A DNA stretch of 64,000 bases from Orobanche coerulescens (GCA_033398695.1 CM065809.1:89130144-89194143); one strand, 5' to 3'. Shown: positions 44,120 through 55,822, counted from the first letter of the stretch. The notes: generated by a model not told the origin, from the letters alone. A program made the numbers and translations.

Positions 44120-45208
44120 TTGCCGCCACTTCCCGTTCCGGAATGGAAATGGGAAGATATATCGATGGATTTCGTTACGAGTTTGCCGAGATCGAGATCG
44201 GGCATGAATATGGTTTGGGTGGTTATTGATCGTCTGACCAAGTCGGCACATTTTTTGGGCATCAAGGACACTTGGGGCCCGGAGAAGTTGGCTCGTGTGT
44301 TTATCGCGCAAATTGTGAGACTTCACGGTACTCCGAAGTCTATTATTTCGGATCGTGATGGCCGTTTTGTATCGCACTTTTGGCAGGCGGTGCATAAGGC
44401 GTTGGGTACCCGTTTGCATTTGAGTACCTCTTTTCATCCCCAGTCAGATGGACAGTCGGAACGCACTATCCAGACATTCGAGGACATGTTGCGTGCTTGT
44501 GCTCTCGACTGGAGTAGTGACTGGGCGGAGCATTTGCCATTGATCGAATTCACGTACAACAATAGTTGGCACGCGTCGATCCGGATGGCACCGTATGAGG
44601 CGCTCTACGGGCGGCGCTGTCGATCGCCAATTTGTTGGAATGAAGCATCCGATTTGGTCGGGACCGAACCGGATATTGTCCTAGAGACGAGGCGGAAGGT
44701 GGATTTGATTCGGGAACGGATGTTGACTGCCCAGAGTCGACAGAAGTCGTATGCCGACGTCCGTCGTCGACCTTTGGAATTCGAGGTGGGAGACCACGTT
44801 TTGCTAAAGGTGTCGCCGACGAAGGGAGTTTTTCGTTTCGGGAAGAAAGGGAAGTTGAGTCCGAGATTTATTGGACCCTTTGAGATTCTCGAGCGAGTCG
44901 GTGAGTTGGCATACCGTTTGGCGTTACCCCCTGCCTTGAGTCATGTTCATAGCGTTTTTCATGTTTCCCAGCTGAGGAAATATGTTCCAGATCCTAGTCA
45001 CATCATCGACTTTGGCGAAGTCGATATTGCCGAAGATTTTACCTTCGAGGAGCGTCCCTTAAAGATTTTGGAGCACCGTGAGAAGCGACTGAGGCATAAG
45101 ACCATTCCTTTGGTCAAAGTGCAGTGGTCGAGACATGGTGTCGAGGAGGCGACTTGGGAAACCGAGGATAGCATGCGTGCTAAGTATCCCGAGTTGTTTA
45201 TTTCTTAA
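44120..45208 (+). CDS. pol: Integrase core and chromodomain of TE-C
   Basis: Integrase core with WKWEDISMDFV, SDRDGRFVSHFW and SFHPQSDGQSERTIQTFEDM. The GKKGKLSPRFIGPFEIL and LSHVHSVFHVSQLRKYVPD blocks follow. The chromodomain (residues about 305-362) reads LEHREKRLRHKTIPLVKV, then QWSRHGVEEATWETED and KYPELFIS. Chromodomain-integrases of this clade are thought to target heterochromatin marks. The ATG given is internal: the true protein is continuous with the preceding frame apart from the TAG. Confidence 0.9.
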   Translation: MPPLPVPEWKWEDISMDFVTSLPRSRSGMNMVWVVIDRLTKSAHFLGIKDTWGPEKLARVFIAQIVRLHGTPKSIISDRDGRFVSHFWQAVHKALGTRLHLSTSFHPQSDGQSERTIQTFEDMLRACALDWSSDWAEHLPLIEFTYNNSWHASIRMAPYEALYGRRCRSPICWNEASDLVGTEPDIVLETRRKVDLIRERMLTAQSRQKSYADVRRRPLEFEVGDHVLLKVSPTKGVFRFGKKGKLSPRFIGPFEILERVGELAYRLALPPALSHVHSVFHVSQLRKYVPDPSHIIDFGEVDIAEDFTFEERPLKILEHREKRLRHKTIPLVKVQWSRHGVEEATWETEDSMRAKYPELFIS

Positions 45209-45243
45209 GTTTCGGGACGAAACTTGTTTTTAGAGGGGTAGAA
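45207..45243 (+). other. Conserved hairpin and polypurine tract (TE-C)
   Basis: AAGTTTCGGGACGAAACTT (45207-45225) overlaps the stop codon. AGAGGGGTAGAA leads to the LTR at 45244. Confidence 0.7.
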
Positions 45244-47214
45244 TGTGATATCCGCATTTTTCCCTTCTCTTATTATTCTCATTTTAGTGCATTTTCATTT
45301 TTAACAACTCGCTTGTAACCGTATTGACATTTTGAGGACATTTAATATTGAACTTTTTGTCGTTCGAGCTTGATTCGGACTCGTTTTACTCGATTTGATG
45401 TTTCATGTTGTTATTTCGCATATTATCGTAATCGTCGTTCGGAACCGCCGTTTCGGGGTTGCCGAAGATCGATCTCATGTTATTGTGGGCGTTGTGAGCT
45501 TTTGTTGGTGTTTCGACCATGTTTCGTACATTTCGCATGTTTGGACCGTTTTGTAAATTTCCCAAACTTTTGGGAAATTTACGTTTGATGTTGTTTTTCT
45601 GAACCTTTGAGTAGTCGGGAATATGTTTTCCTTCGGCACTTAAGTTCGTCGTTTCAGGCCCCTTATGTCCGTACCATCGTGAATTGTTCACCGTTGTATT
45701 TCGATTCTTTTCGGTACCTCCCTCTTTCATTTAAGCTGTACTCATGAAAGGAATGTTACGTCGTAACACCCTTTTGGTTACGTGCGTAACGTCCTAGTGT
45801 AATTGATGCACAGCGCTCGCTTTACGGTTACGTCGTAACACCCTTTTTGGTTACGTGCGTAGCATACTAGTGTGTTTGATTCGAGCAATTCGCCTTTTTG
45901 GTTACGTACGTAAGGCCCTTATGGCTTACGTCGTGTACGGCTACGTGCGTTAGCATGTGGTGGATAACGTGCGTAGCGGCTGGGTTTATAAACCCAGGGG
46001 TTGACCGATTTCGGCCATTTTCACTCCTTCTCCTCCCCATCCGACTCCTAGGCGATCTTCTTAGCATTTCCGGCGATTTGAAGCTTGATAACTCCGAGCC
46101 ATCATCTTCTTCGAGTTTTTGGAGCATAGTATCAACCTCTAATCGTGTTCTTCGTCATTATTCAAGGTAAACTCCTAAAACCTTGTTTTGGGTAATTGAA
46201 GGGGTTTTCATGTTTCGTCCGATTCGTTCCGTATGTTAGATTAATTCATGATGTACATGATTAATCTTGTTGATTTCGTTGGTTACCCTACGGATTCATG
46301 GTATATTTCGTAGTAATTTTGTAATCGAGAGGGTTTGGTTGTGGTCCGCCCTCGTCGTTGTTTCTATACTAATATACATGAATCGTAGGCGGGTTTTCGG
46401 GTGTATTCCAATTCCGTATTCATTTAGGATTGGTTGTGATTGTGTTCTTCGTATCGTTAGGTTCGTGATTACCGGCTCCTATCGGTCACCGGTGTTTTTC
46501 CTTCCATTCGTTGCGTCGTTTATTATTCAAGGCAAGTATTCTTTTGGGAACCTTTATGCTTAACATGAAATGGTAATGTATATTGTGTGTGCTTTGCTCA
46601 CCCTGGGAGGGTCCAACGGGGCCTCAGGGGAATCTATGACTTCACTCTGGATTCATGAGTTTGTTTCGCTAGCCAGCTCGGGAGGGTCCTTAGAGGCCTC
46701 GGGTGGGATTCGTGGCCTCTTCCCGGTCCTAGGCAAATTGTTTGACTGTTTTTGCCTTGATTACTTGTACTAGCGTAATTGCTAACCCCTCTGGGGACCC
46801 GTTTTGGGGAAATTCGTGTTATGGATTTCAGGTTATGATCATCCGGACGAGCGAGCGCTGGGATAGTACGAGGATGTTGGCCGGGGTCGTTGACATGTGC
46901 ACTCGAGTCTACTTATTTCTTTGTCCACTTCGATATGGTTGTTTACTATATTTATAAACTGATAGACGGTACTCGCGAGTACTTAGGCTTTTCAATTCAA
47001 ACCCCGTGTTGTATTATTTTAAATTGCTACATTGTCGACTGTTGCTTATTTCGCCGGTTACTCCGGGCGTACCTTTATATGTTATATTATTTAAATATGT
47101 GTTCTCGCTAACCGAGATGGTTAGTCGAGGGGTGTTTTCTAGTTGTAGCCTGGTGGGTCCCATGTAGGGGTCCACGGCGCTGTAATATACTCCGAATATC
47201 TCGGGAGTGTTACA
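45244..47214 (+). repeat. 3' LTR of TE-C (1971 bp)
   Basis: Matches the 5' LTR almost exactly outside the dyad array (about 45730-45985). It lacks the second copy of the 39617-39771 duplication. The 13-bp inverted repeat is at 45553-45582. Confidence 0.9.
45754..45993 (+). promoter_or_regulatory. Eroded TTACGTACGTAAC array and TATA box (TE-C 3' LTR)
   Basis: Motifs align with those of the 5' LTR but are changed at nearly every site, for example TTACGTCGTAAC or TTACGTGCGTAAC for TTACGTACGTAAC. TTTATAAACC at about 45985-45994 is unchanged. Confidence 0.6.
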
Positions 47215-47235
47215 AGTGCTGAGCTCTCAAAATGC

Positions 47236-47857
47236 CTAACACTAAACGCAAGTGCTGGGCATGCTCCTTTAAAGGATGGGAAATCGAGGCATCCTGCCAA
47301 TGGCCAAGCATGGAAGGATTTTGATAACCTTTATCCCGACTTTTCTTCCGACTGTCATAATTTAAGACTAGGCTTGACCAGTGATGGATTCAATATATTT
47401 AGGACCATGAGTATATCTCGTAGTACATGGCCTGTCATGTTGATGGCATACAATCTTCCACAGTGGCTGTGCATGAAGTCCGAATATATTATGCTGTCGT
47501 TGCTGATTCCAGGACCACAATCACCTGGAAATACCATCGATGTGTACCTTAAAAATAAAGAAATGGTTTATCGTGTTGTCTAAACTCTATATTAATAAAT
47601 AATATGAGCCAAGAAACCGTTGTTGTTTATACACAAAAACCGTTGCATAATTACCCAAGAAACCGTTGCTGTTTATACACATAAAAAGCAACGGTCTCAG
47701 AATAGTGTTTCCATATACATAAACCCATTGCCTATCAGAATAGGCAACGCTCACCTAGAGAGCAGTTAAAAAACCATTGCCTAAACTTTAGGCAACAGTT
47801 TTGCATCTTTCAGCAATGGGTTTATGTCTTGCTGAACCTGCAAAATGTTGTAGTGAA
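47236..47857 (+). mobile_element. CACTA (En/Spm) DNA transposon, 3' end
   Basis: Coding traces at 47290-47583 are followed by a subterminal region with repeated CCGTTGC / GCAACGG motifs (47600-47830), then the terminal inverted repeat CTGCAAAATGTTGTAGTG ending at 47857 (reverse complement begins CACTACAACATTTTGCAG). The left part is missing, cut at the TE-D join. Confidence 0.85.
47288..47583 (+). pseudogene. CACTA transposase (TNPD-type) C-terminal piece
   Basis: The frame reads HPANGQAWKDFDNLYPDF, then LRLGLTSDGFNIFRTMS, then MLMAYNLPQWLCMKSEY and LSLLIPGPQSPGNTIDVYL. These are hallmarks of the CACTA transposase domain (Transposase_21). The open part from 47374 encodes 69 residues and ends at 47583. 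It cannot act alone. Confidence 0.85.
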
Positions 47858-49435
47858 ATTATGTGAAAGGTTGTAATGTATACTTGAGATTAGTTGGTCT
47901 TGACTATTAGTATGCATTAGCGTATTTGCATACGTTGAACTGGATTGAAGTAAGATAGTGCCTTCTGTACTGACTGTAAGGAGAACATAAATCTCGGATA
48001 ATTATTATTTCTTAATTCTACGTATATTATATTTAATTATATATTTATGATATTTATTGATTTGATTTACCATGGATGAGAGTCAAAGTGAATGACTCAA
48101 TATGCGTCGTATTTTGGGCAATAATATTATTTATATGACAATTATTATTATAACTAGAAATCGTGTCCCAACTCGTGCGGGTTGATGATTTCCCCTTGGG
48201 GAGATCGATAATGATTATTATATTAAACCATGCAGGTGAATTTTATTCCGATATAATAATAAGGTTAGAGTGATACTACTCTTGGATAAGAAATTAATTA
48301 ATATAAAGTTGTCAGTAGCTTAAATTAATTAATGGACATTCAATATCTTAAACACGAGAAAGAATATATTTAAATAAGGAACCCAATTTCGTAAATTGAG
48401 ATTTGGGTAGGAAGTGCAATATTAACTCTTTAGTAGACTGAGTTGATATTTAATAGACTCAATATATTAGGAAGGGCCTAATATGAAAATTTAACTTCTA
48501 TTAGGAGTTCTTTTCCTAGTCCTCCTTAAGATCCCTAGATGGGTCCAAAAGCCTATAAATAGGACATAATGAGGGGTTTGGCCGCGGCACTACTATACCT
48601 ACACAAGGGTTTCGATTTTTCTTCGTAGTGTTTAATTGTGGATCTTGACTTGTGTCTTTGATTCCACAATTGAGATAATACTTTAATTCTTGCTATAAAT
48701 CGGAACTACTTGAAGAAAAGAAAATCGAGAGTTGTGAGAGGAAGTTTGTTCGGCCGATTTCATTGAAGTTCAAGCAAGATTCGGTAGCTTCTTGCCCACA
48801 CAATGTCCGGATTAAGGCGTGATCATACTCTAGAAGATTTTGAGGAAGAGATCAAGAAAGCAACCACTATTCTTCAAAAGGTAAATATCCTATGATCTTC
48901 GATCTAGATTAGGGTATTGAATTTAACAACAAATTTATTTAATAAATAGTAAATAATATTTAAATTGCTTATTAATCTTAGTAGATAATTAATAAGCATG
49001 CCTAAATAGGTTTTGTGCTCGTGGACGCGTAAAATGCTTTCATCAAATTTTCACCAACTTCGCTTCCACTGCGTTTTATTTCAAACAGATAGAACGAACT
49101 ATTTTCAATAATGAATCAGCTATCTGAGAGAGAAGTTGGGCCGTCACGAAGAGAATTCCGTTAGGCTCAGTTCTTAGACCCTCTCGCAGAACCAAGCATA
49201 CGTCCAGGGCCATTAATGAGCATAACCATGAGAACTGAAATATGTTAGGGAGAAATATGTGTGAAATATATGATCATTTACATAAAAACATAGTAGTTCA
49301 AAGACATCGCGTCTACTAGGCCGCTAGTAAAGTGATTACACTTTCATAAGGGAATGTTCAAACGGTAACACCTATCTGTTTTATGCAGATTTCAACTTTT
49401 GGACTTTATCATAAAATTTCCTTCATATGGGGGAT
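47858..49435 (+). mobile_element. Copia remnant: LTR-like segment and 3' internal end
   Basis: 47990-49080 resembles a copia LTR, with TATA-like CCTATAAATAGG at about 48548, leader-like sequence after it, and an end near CTGCGTTTTATTTCAAACAG. 49090-49435 looks like the 3' internal end of a copia element and closes with a polypurine tract (CATATGGGGGAT) before TGTTGG. No intact frame. Whether the two parts belong to one element is unclear. Confidence 0.5.
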
Positions 49436-49865
49436 TGTTGGAAATTTTGAAGGACATTATGTATCTTTGGACATAAATTTCTTTGTGTGTTTGTCAAATG
49501 ATTTGAAGTGATGTAGAATTTTATTCTACTAAATGAGAGCATCAAAATGATATATTAGTTTATCCAGAATAGTTTGGATGAATAAGATATTAAGGTTCAA
49601 AGTAAGCAAGTTGAATATTAGAATTGAGTTTGTCCCACATGAGAAAAATAATGAAGCTAAAACTAATATATATATATATATATGATTTTCTTTTTGTAAG
49701 GTGTATTCATGTTAGGGATACAAATCACTGTCTGATTTGGGGTTCGAACCGCTGACTTTCGTGTGAACGCGACCTGTGTACACGAAGGCCGGACAAAAAT
49801 CGGGTCCTAAAACATTTTGCAATTAGTTTTGCTGAAATTAATTTTAATTTTTCAAAATATTCCAA
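49436..49865 (+). repeat. Copia LTR start (TGTTGGAAATTTTG), partial
   Basis: It begins at the polypurine tract. It includes a TA microsatellite at about 49664-49684 and a TATA-like region. The 3' end is not recognised. Confidence 0.5.
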
Positions 49866-50522
49866 TTAAATATTTGTGACTTTTGCTTGCCTCTTCAAGT
49901 GCTGTAACCAATACAACCTCTTTAGATTCATGCCTTTTCGAGTACCATACTGAATGCGATTAAAACAACACTTCATATGTAATTTAAGTGATAAAGTCAT
50001 TTGAAATGTTAAGACTTTTTTAACAATAAAACTAACTCTTAGTCCCTTCAAAAAAAGAAATAACACAATTCAACTTTCCCAAAGTCTTTTCTGATATAGT
50101 TCAGGCATTTCTTCAGTTCGCCGGATGATATTAGCCGGTTCGATATGTTGTATGGGAGATAGACGCCAATACGAGACGAATCTGTCTTAAGAAAATTGTA
50201 TCTGGCGGGCCTCATATTTTCCTTCTTTCTTCCATGTTAAATCCCAATTCCTGTAATTTTGTCGTATTATAATAATTCCCTGAAAATTTCACTAAATTCC
50301 AAAATAATATTTGTTTGCCAATTATTTCACCAATAAAAAAATCAACTGGGAAGTCAAAGATAGCATATATATATTATCGGTCAACAACAAATAGTTTCCC
50401 AGTAAAAATCTTGTTTGTGATGCTCTCAATCTGATTTAGTTTATTTAGGTGTTAGATTCTTGCAATCAAGAACATCTCCATACAAATATATTAGTATATA
50501 AGAAACTGCAAATTGCAAAACT
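49866..50522 (+). other. Intergenic region and probable promoter of the S1-family gene
   Basis: AT-rich, without a recognised gene or element. A TATATATATTA stretch at about 50367-50378 lies roughly 150 bases upstream of the ATG at 50523 and could serve as a TATA box. Confidence 0.4.
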
Positions 50523-50981
50523 ATGATAAAAAAAATTAAAATTAAATCCAAAAGTATGATCTGCAGTAAGTATTTGTTACTACAATGTTTCATCATCTCA
50601 TGCATCCTCCTGAACACAATGGCCTCGGAGAAAAGAGCTTGTTTGACACATTTATTCACAGTTTACATCGTCAACAACCTCCCTCCGAACGCCCCACCGC
50701 TCGTGGTACGCTGCCAGTCCAAAGACAATGACTTGGGGAATCATACGGTCGTCCGGAATCACGATTATCATTTCGACTTCTGCGATAATATTTTTAGTAC
50801 AACCTTGTACTTCTGCCGTTTCTGGTGGGAAAAGAGGAGCATAGCTTTTGATGTTTTTCATGAACATTTCGGTAAGACCAACTGTGCCAAAGATGTATGC
50901 TATTGGGCAGTAATGAGTGATGGTATTTATTACTCCAACTATAATCCTCCGAGAGGCCTCAAGAAAAAGTATAGCTGGTGA
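50523..50981 (+). CDS. Plant self-incompatibility protein S1 homologue (SPH family), secreted
   Basis: An intact single-exon frame of 152 residues. The N-terminus (to about residue 36) is a basic stretch followed by a hydrophobic run (YLLLQCFIISCILLNTMA), a secretion signal. A second Met at residue 12 could be the start. The mature part has the family layout: HLFTVYIVNNLPP, VVRCQSKDNDLGNHTV, YHFDFCDNIFSTTLYFCRFWW, then AFDVF, C..DVCYWAVMSDGIYY. Five Cys of the mature part are placed as in the family, which forms small disulfide-bonded beta-sandwich proteins. One member is the stigma S-determinant of poppy; most members have unknown roles. It is the only clear host gene in the window. Confidence 0.85.
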   Translation: MIKKIKIKSKSMICSKYLLLQCFIISCILLNTMASEKRACLTHLFTVYIVNNLPPNAPPLVVRCQSKDNDLGNHTVVRNHDYHFDFCDNIFSTTLYFCRFWWEKRSIAFDVFHEHFGKTNCAKDVCYWAVMSDGIYYSNYNPPRGLKKKYSW

Positions 50982-50991
50982 AGCACATTAC

Positions 50992-51007
50992 GAGAGAGAG
51001 AGAGAGA

Positions 51008-51059
<52 letters not shown>
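50992..51059 (+). repeat. GA microsatellite downstream of the S1-family gene
   Basis: About 68 bases of (GA)n with one GG interruption, starting about 11 bases after the stop codon, within the likely 3' untranslated region. Confidence 0.95.
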
Positions 51060-51062
<3 letters not shown>

Positions 51063-51740
51063 CTCAATTAAAATGTAAAATAACTGGTCCATGGATCTTT
51101 TGTTAGACAAAGATCCGAATGAATTTCAAATAAGACGAACTTAATTATGATGTTTGTGTACACCCTCGTGTTCTATAGCAAGTGCCGTTTTTTTTTTTTT
51201 TTTCAAGTTATCCAAAATAAATATTATATTCAGCAGATTAATACGAATCTAGCATTATGAGTTGTCAATTGAAAATAAAACTCAACGGAATTGTAGTTTG
51301 AGAATGTTTGATTCGTCAGGGTATATGATCTATTTAGGTTTGTGAATTAGTTAGTTAATTTTAATAGATTAATTAGCAATTTAAATAGATATTTATCTAC
51401 GTAATTCATATAAAAATTAAAGTACACTAGATATAATGATCAAGTAGTTAACTGCCGTTATAGTGTGCTGGTAGATACTTTTTGAATCAACCTTAAGAAA
51501 TTCTAGATTATTAATTCCCTCATCTTAATAGGGACGTTGTGTGGGCAACAACTACAGACCTCCTTAATTGACTTGCAATTGGATCGCCCGAACCTTCACA
51601 ACGAGGAACACAATTTTGTTTTTACTCTCGTAATTTTCGGTCTCTTCAGAAAAATTAAGTATTCTCTAAATTGTGAAATCAAATAAACAAGTCAATATCC
51701 ATATTTTAACATAGTAGAAAAAATCAACATTCTTGTCGAT
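51060..51740. other. AT-rich intergenic region
   Basis: A poly-T run at about 51187-51204. Nothing else is recognised. Confidence 0.5.
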
Positions 51741-54600
51741 TATGATTTCTACCGACCCCCATAAGTTCTTTTGTAGGCATCTTGAGCAACCCTAGAGACA
51801 TTAAGAAGGTGTACCTGAAAATAAAATCTACGATGGGATCAGCTACAATACTAAACAATGATCACGATCAAAACAATATTATAATTATATATCAACATAA
51901 TTATCACAAGGTACGGAATTCCACCAGTACAATCTCAGTGTCATAATCATACCAACTTGTGGTAATCCATATCAAATAAATCCTATCATACTCCAGCTCT
52001 CGTATCTCAAATGACGAAACGAACTCGAAAACAAACATATGTACTCTATCTCAAACAATACCAAAATCTCTCAAAATATTACCACAACTCATAAATACGA
52101 AACATACAATCTATGTCCAATACAATCGATCAGATAACATCATCAAATCTAAATATGTGATAATCGAGCACCAAACTAGACAAGTACCAAGAACGAATAC
52201 AAAATAATATTCTATCATAATAATATAATCAATCCAGTACATGCAACATTACAAACTCACTCAATCCAGTGATAATCCTCGATTTGGCGTCCTGAGCCTA
52301 GATCACCCTAACGAGATTCTTACCGATCCCGGGGTATGAAAACTGTGATAAGGTGAATCCAGCGTCCTTGGCATGGATACTCTAGGATCTTTTTGAACCC
52401 GGGCTACATAACATCTAATTCAACACCCTCAGCATGGAAACTCTAGGAACCTTCCGATCTCAGGCTACATAAACATATCTCATCACTCTGACAATGTACT
52501 AAAATAAAACAGATAATCAATGTACTTGGTAGAATTAAACTCCACGATTAACACTTTGAATATTAAACTCTCGAATACATCCTCGTAATCACCAAACCTC
52601 TCAAAATCACTAATACATTCAAGATACCCTGAACAGTTACTTTCCTCGATACTTGATGAATCTACAGACCATAATCCACAAATAAATCATATCCCTGTCA
52701 TTACCAAATCATATGCACTATACTCAAGTATATAAATAACGTATGTAAATCATATACTTTATGTTTAACTCCAAAACGAAATTACAACGTACAAACCAAT
52801 TCTCGGAGATTCACATTTATAATCATTGCTATATGAATTATAAATGAAATAAAACTAAAATAATTCATTAAGCATCAAGAACTGAAAAAGTATAAACTTG
52901 CTTCAATACTGATATGATGATAGTGAAGCAGTTACCAATCTCCTTCCTTTCATTTACGAGCACCTCTAATCCGATTAAAGCAATTTATGAATATCTCTAT
53001 ATCAACCGTAACACAACAGTTCTAATCAGCGATCAATTATCACAACCCATCGTAGGAGTCAATTAACAACATATTTGATAACAATCAATAATTACAAGAG
53101 TTTCGTATAAATGATCAAAAATATAATATTGCCCAACACCATATCGATTATATCAGAAACCGAGCAACTCAATCCAATCAATTACGAACTCTTATCCACA
53201 ATGCAGTTTCATAATCTGCCAACCATATCAATAAGCTATTCAACTTGATATCAAGACTTATAACTCTTCAAACTCCAACTCAACCTCGAATGATAAGATT
53301 ATTCCATGTTCATATTTATCGATCAACAATTCACACAGACGATCACAAAAAGAACAACAGCAAATAATAATCGGGGCAACAACTACAAACACAAACAAGG
53401 ATACGACAAACACCTGATTACTATAGATTCTTCCAAACATCATGTAAACTAAAACCATGATCAACAATATCAACCACGAACAAATGAAACATATCGATTC
53501 CCTAGATTATGAACATATATAACCAATCAATATACTTCGGACAAAAATTAAGACTTATAATATCCAACAAATCACATCATAACCCATATGGACTTCAGAA
53601 CATAAGCTCAGCCTTCATGAACTTAGAAATTCTTAACAACTTATCATTATCAATCAAGAAGACTATCTAAACATGCTTAAACCACGAACCAATCCGACAT
53701 ATATGTTAATATTCATCTTGGACCAACATAAATCCTTATGAACCTTAGCACATCATAATTTCAATTAGTGGACTTCGTCAAGCACGAATTTATAAAAAAT
53801 TATATCATGATGTAACTCATCGTATTCATCCAACAATCAATCTTGGTATAAAAAAACCATACTTCATCATTCAAGCAACAACTTAACATGATAACTCTAA
53901 CATACTCGATCAACATCATCAGAAAACATGATTTAACACTTCATAATTATGAATCAAAAACCAAGGTTGAGCCAAGTTACCTTAATAATCGAAGATTGGA
54001 TGGAAAACATAAAAATAATCCTCCAGGAACACTTCAAGCTTATAATCCTCCAAGCTCTACATCCAAATTATGTCAATAAAGGATAGAAACACCTTATAAA
54101 CTCTTTGGAACGATTTTGTAAGGAAAAGGTCTCATATGGAACATGACAAAATGACTACCCACTTCTCTTATGACGCAGAGATCTTACGTACGCAACCCTC
54201 ATAATTGACGTACATTAGCAGCACTTACGTATGCAATCTTACCTCAATACGATGTGTAACCCATCATCCAGAGGTTATGGGATTTTGCACCAGGTATCCT
54301 TACGAATGCAACAATACCTAACTAACGTAGGTAAACCATTTGATCAACTCAACACACGTAATGCTTAGCCTATAACATATGTAATCACCTCATTGGCTTG
54401 ATTGTCTGCAGGGGCGCCGAAAGATGGCTTAAAGGTGACAAAATTCGACATGTTAAGAAGGTGGCAAGATTCCCAATCTTACCGATTGTAAAAAACAGCA
54501 TGTTACGTATGCTATCCTTACACATAACATACGTTAGCCTCCATGCTAATGTATGTAAGGTGTAACATTACTTATCCACTTCCAATTGTCCCAAATCAAC
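51741..54600 (-). repeat. Decayed Tekay-like LTR, minus strand (probable)
   Basis: Minus-strand features in order: dyad array (54570-54180), TATA-like TTTATAAGG (54093-54100), a long AT-rich leader, and a repeated block at 52285-52480 with GCATGGA(T/A)ACTCTAGGA twice, comparable to the duplicated GGGTCC segments in R/U5 of TE-C and TE-E. No TGTAATA or TGTTACA termini could be fixed, so boundaries are approximate. ORFs at 53258 and 53888 are not convincing. Confidence 0.45.
54093..54570 (-). promoter_or_regulatory. Degraded ACGTACG array upstream of a TATA-like box
   Basis: CTTACGTACGCAACC (about 54186), GACGTACATTAGC, CTTACGTATGCAATC, CTTACGAATGCAAC, CTAACGTAGGTAAAC, TTACGTATGCTATC (about 54504), ACATACGTTAGC and CTAATGTATGTAAGG. 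Most differ from TTACGTACGTAA by transitions. Confidence 0.5.
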
Positions 54601-54848
54601 GTCTCAGCATACTGGATGCGTATACTCTATAGCCAAACACAAAATACCTAAATAAAAATAAAATGAGATTCAAAGAAAAAACATCAGTTATAGCACATAT
54701 TTCTATATGATATAGAAATTATAGAAAACTTGATAAGTTGTTAATGAGATTATAACAGACACAAATTTAGAATTAAAAAATATAGGGGAATGATAGGAGT
54801 TACCCTATATTTTTTATGGAAATATAAGGAATATAAAAAGTAGATGTG

Positions 54849-54920
54849 CTGGGACGAAAGGATTCGAACCTTCGACTAGCGAGACCAAAACTCGGTGCCT
54901 TACCACTCGGCCACGCCCCA
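54849..54920 (-). tRNA. trnQ-UUG: Plastid-derived trnQ-UUG in the nuclear insertion
   Basis: 72 bases on the minus strand: TGGGGCGTGGCCAAGTGGTA, anticodon TTG in GTTTTGGTC, T arm GGTTCGAATCC, end CGTCCCAG. The cloverleaf looks intact. In the nucleus a plastid tRNA copy lacking internal promoter context is probably not expressed usefully. Confidence 0.85.
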
Positions 54921-55128
54921 TTTTAATTTATAATTTACGCCAAGAAACAATAATATTGCTATTAGTTCTTTGTCAATTCTAATCCAAATCTATATAGATT
55001 TGTACTATAATTGATTTTGATACATATACATATAGATTATAAAATTCAACTTTATTTATTCTTTTTTACTTAGAATCTATCAAAAATTTAATTAAAATTT
55101 AATTATCTCCAAGAACAAAATGTTTGTT

Positions 55129-55305
55129 ATGCTTAATACAATTAATTTGATCTGTATTAATTCTGTCTTTTATTTGAGTAGTTTTTCTTCGATAAATTGC
55201 CAGAAGCCTATTATTTTTAAAAATACAATCATAGATTTTATGCCAGTCATACCTGTGATTTTTTTCTTAGCTTTTGTTTGGCAAGCTACTATAAGTTTTC
55301 GGTGA
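55129..55305 (+). pseudogene. psbK: Plastid-derived psbK copy
   Basis: Encodes a photosystem II small subunit in plastids. Start MLNTINLIC and end [22 protein letters not shown] match PsbK. The middle part is out of frame between two compensating small indels, and a codon is lost in the membrane segment. An upstream ATG at 55120 keeps a 61-codon frame by chance. Confidence 0.85.
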
Positions 55306-55711
55306 TATCCTTAGTTTAATAATATCCTAGAAAATAAATTATTTCTTCGATAAAATTTTAACAATTGATAAAATAAGAAAAGTTTGAGAGTATAAACCCT
55401 TGATTCACATATTGAAATTCTTGTATAGTCATCATAAATCTGGTTGATCCCCCCCACTTTGATCCTTTTATGGCGAAAGAACCTAAACCTATTATATTTA
55501 GTATATTTTGGGTCTACCACAATATCTGATTTGGTTTGTATATGGATATAAAATAAACAAAAATTTTTATTAATGAAAAACAAATTCATTTGTAACAATG
55601 TATTTTTAGTTTTAGAAAAAACCTAATTTCTTGATGTCCTAAAATTATGATATGTAGTATAAAAATATAAGATCTATTTTTTTTTACAAAAATCATCTTA
55701 GAGATTATGTA

Positions 55712-55822
55712 ATGTTTATTCTGAAACTCTTTGTTTATACCGTAGTGATATTTTTTGTTTCTCTATTTATCTTTGGATTCTTACCTAATGATTCGGGACA
55801 GAATCCTGGCCGTGAAGAATAA
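55712..55822 (+). pseudogene. psbI: Plastid-derived psbI copy, frame still open
   Basis: 36 codons, the full length of PsbI (photosystem II subunit): [19 protein letters not shown] at the start and NPGREE at the end. Few substitutions relative to the conserved protein. Called a pseudogene because of its nuclear location in a decayed insertion without a transit peptide. Confidence 0.85.

Larger units (their letters stand above)
38170..47214 (+). mobile_element. Ty3/gypsy Tekay-type chromovirus TE-C, nearly intact
   Basis: 5' LTR 38170-40331, primer site 40336-40347, gag-pol 40569-45208, hairpin and polypurine tract 45207-45243, 3' LTR 45244-47214. Flanking GGTGC (38165-38169) and AGTGC (47215-47219) are a target duplication with one mismatch, inside TE-D pol. 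Only one frameshifted patch and one stop codon break the polyprotein, so this is the youngest-looking gypsy element here. Confidence 0.9.

Noticed and set aside
49735..49790. GGGTTCGAACC that looks like a tRNA T arm
   Set aside because: No acceptor, D or anticodon stem could be placed around it.
50652..50867. Minus-strand ORF opposite the S1-family gene
   Set aside because: It is antisense to a frame with clear family motifs and has none of its own.
53258..54079. ORFs of 71 and 63 codons in the decayed LTR
   Set aside because: The hydrophobic run in the first is a translation of AT-rich DNA; no start context, homologue or codon signal is recognised.
55712..55822. psbI as a functional gene
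   Set aside because: Intact frame but nuclear, without transit peptide or plastid promoter, inside a decayed plastid insertion.
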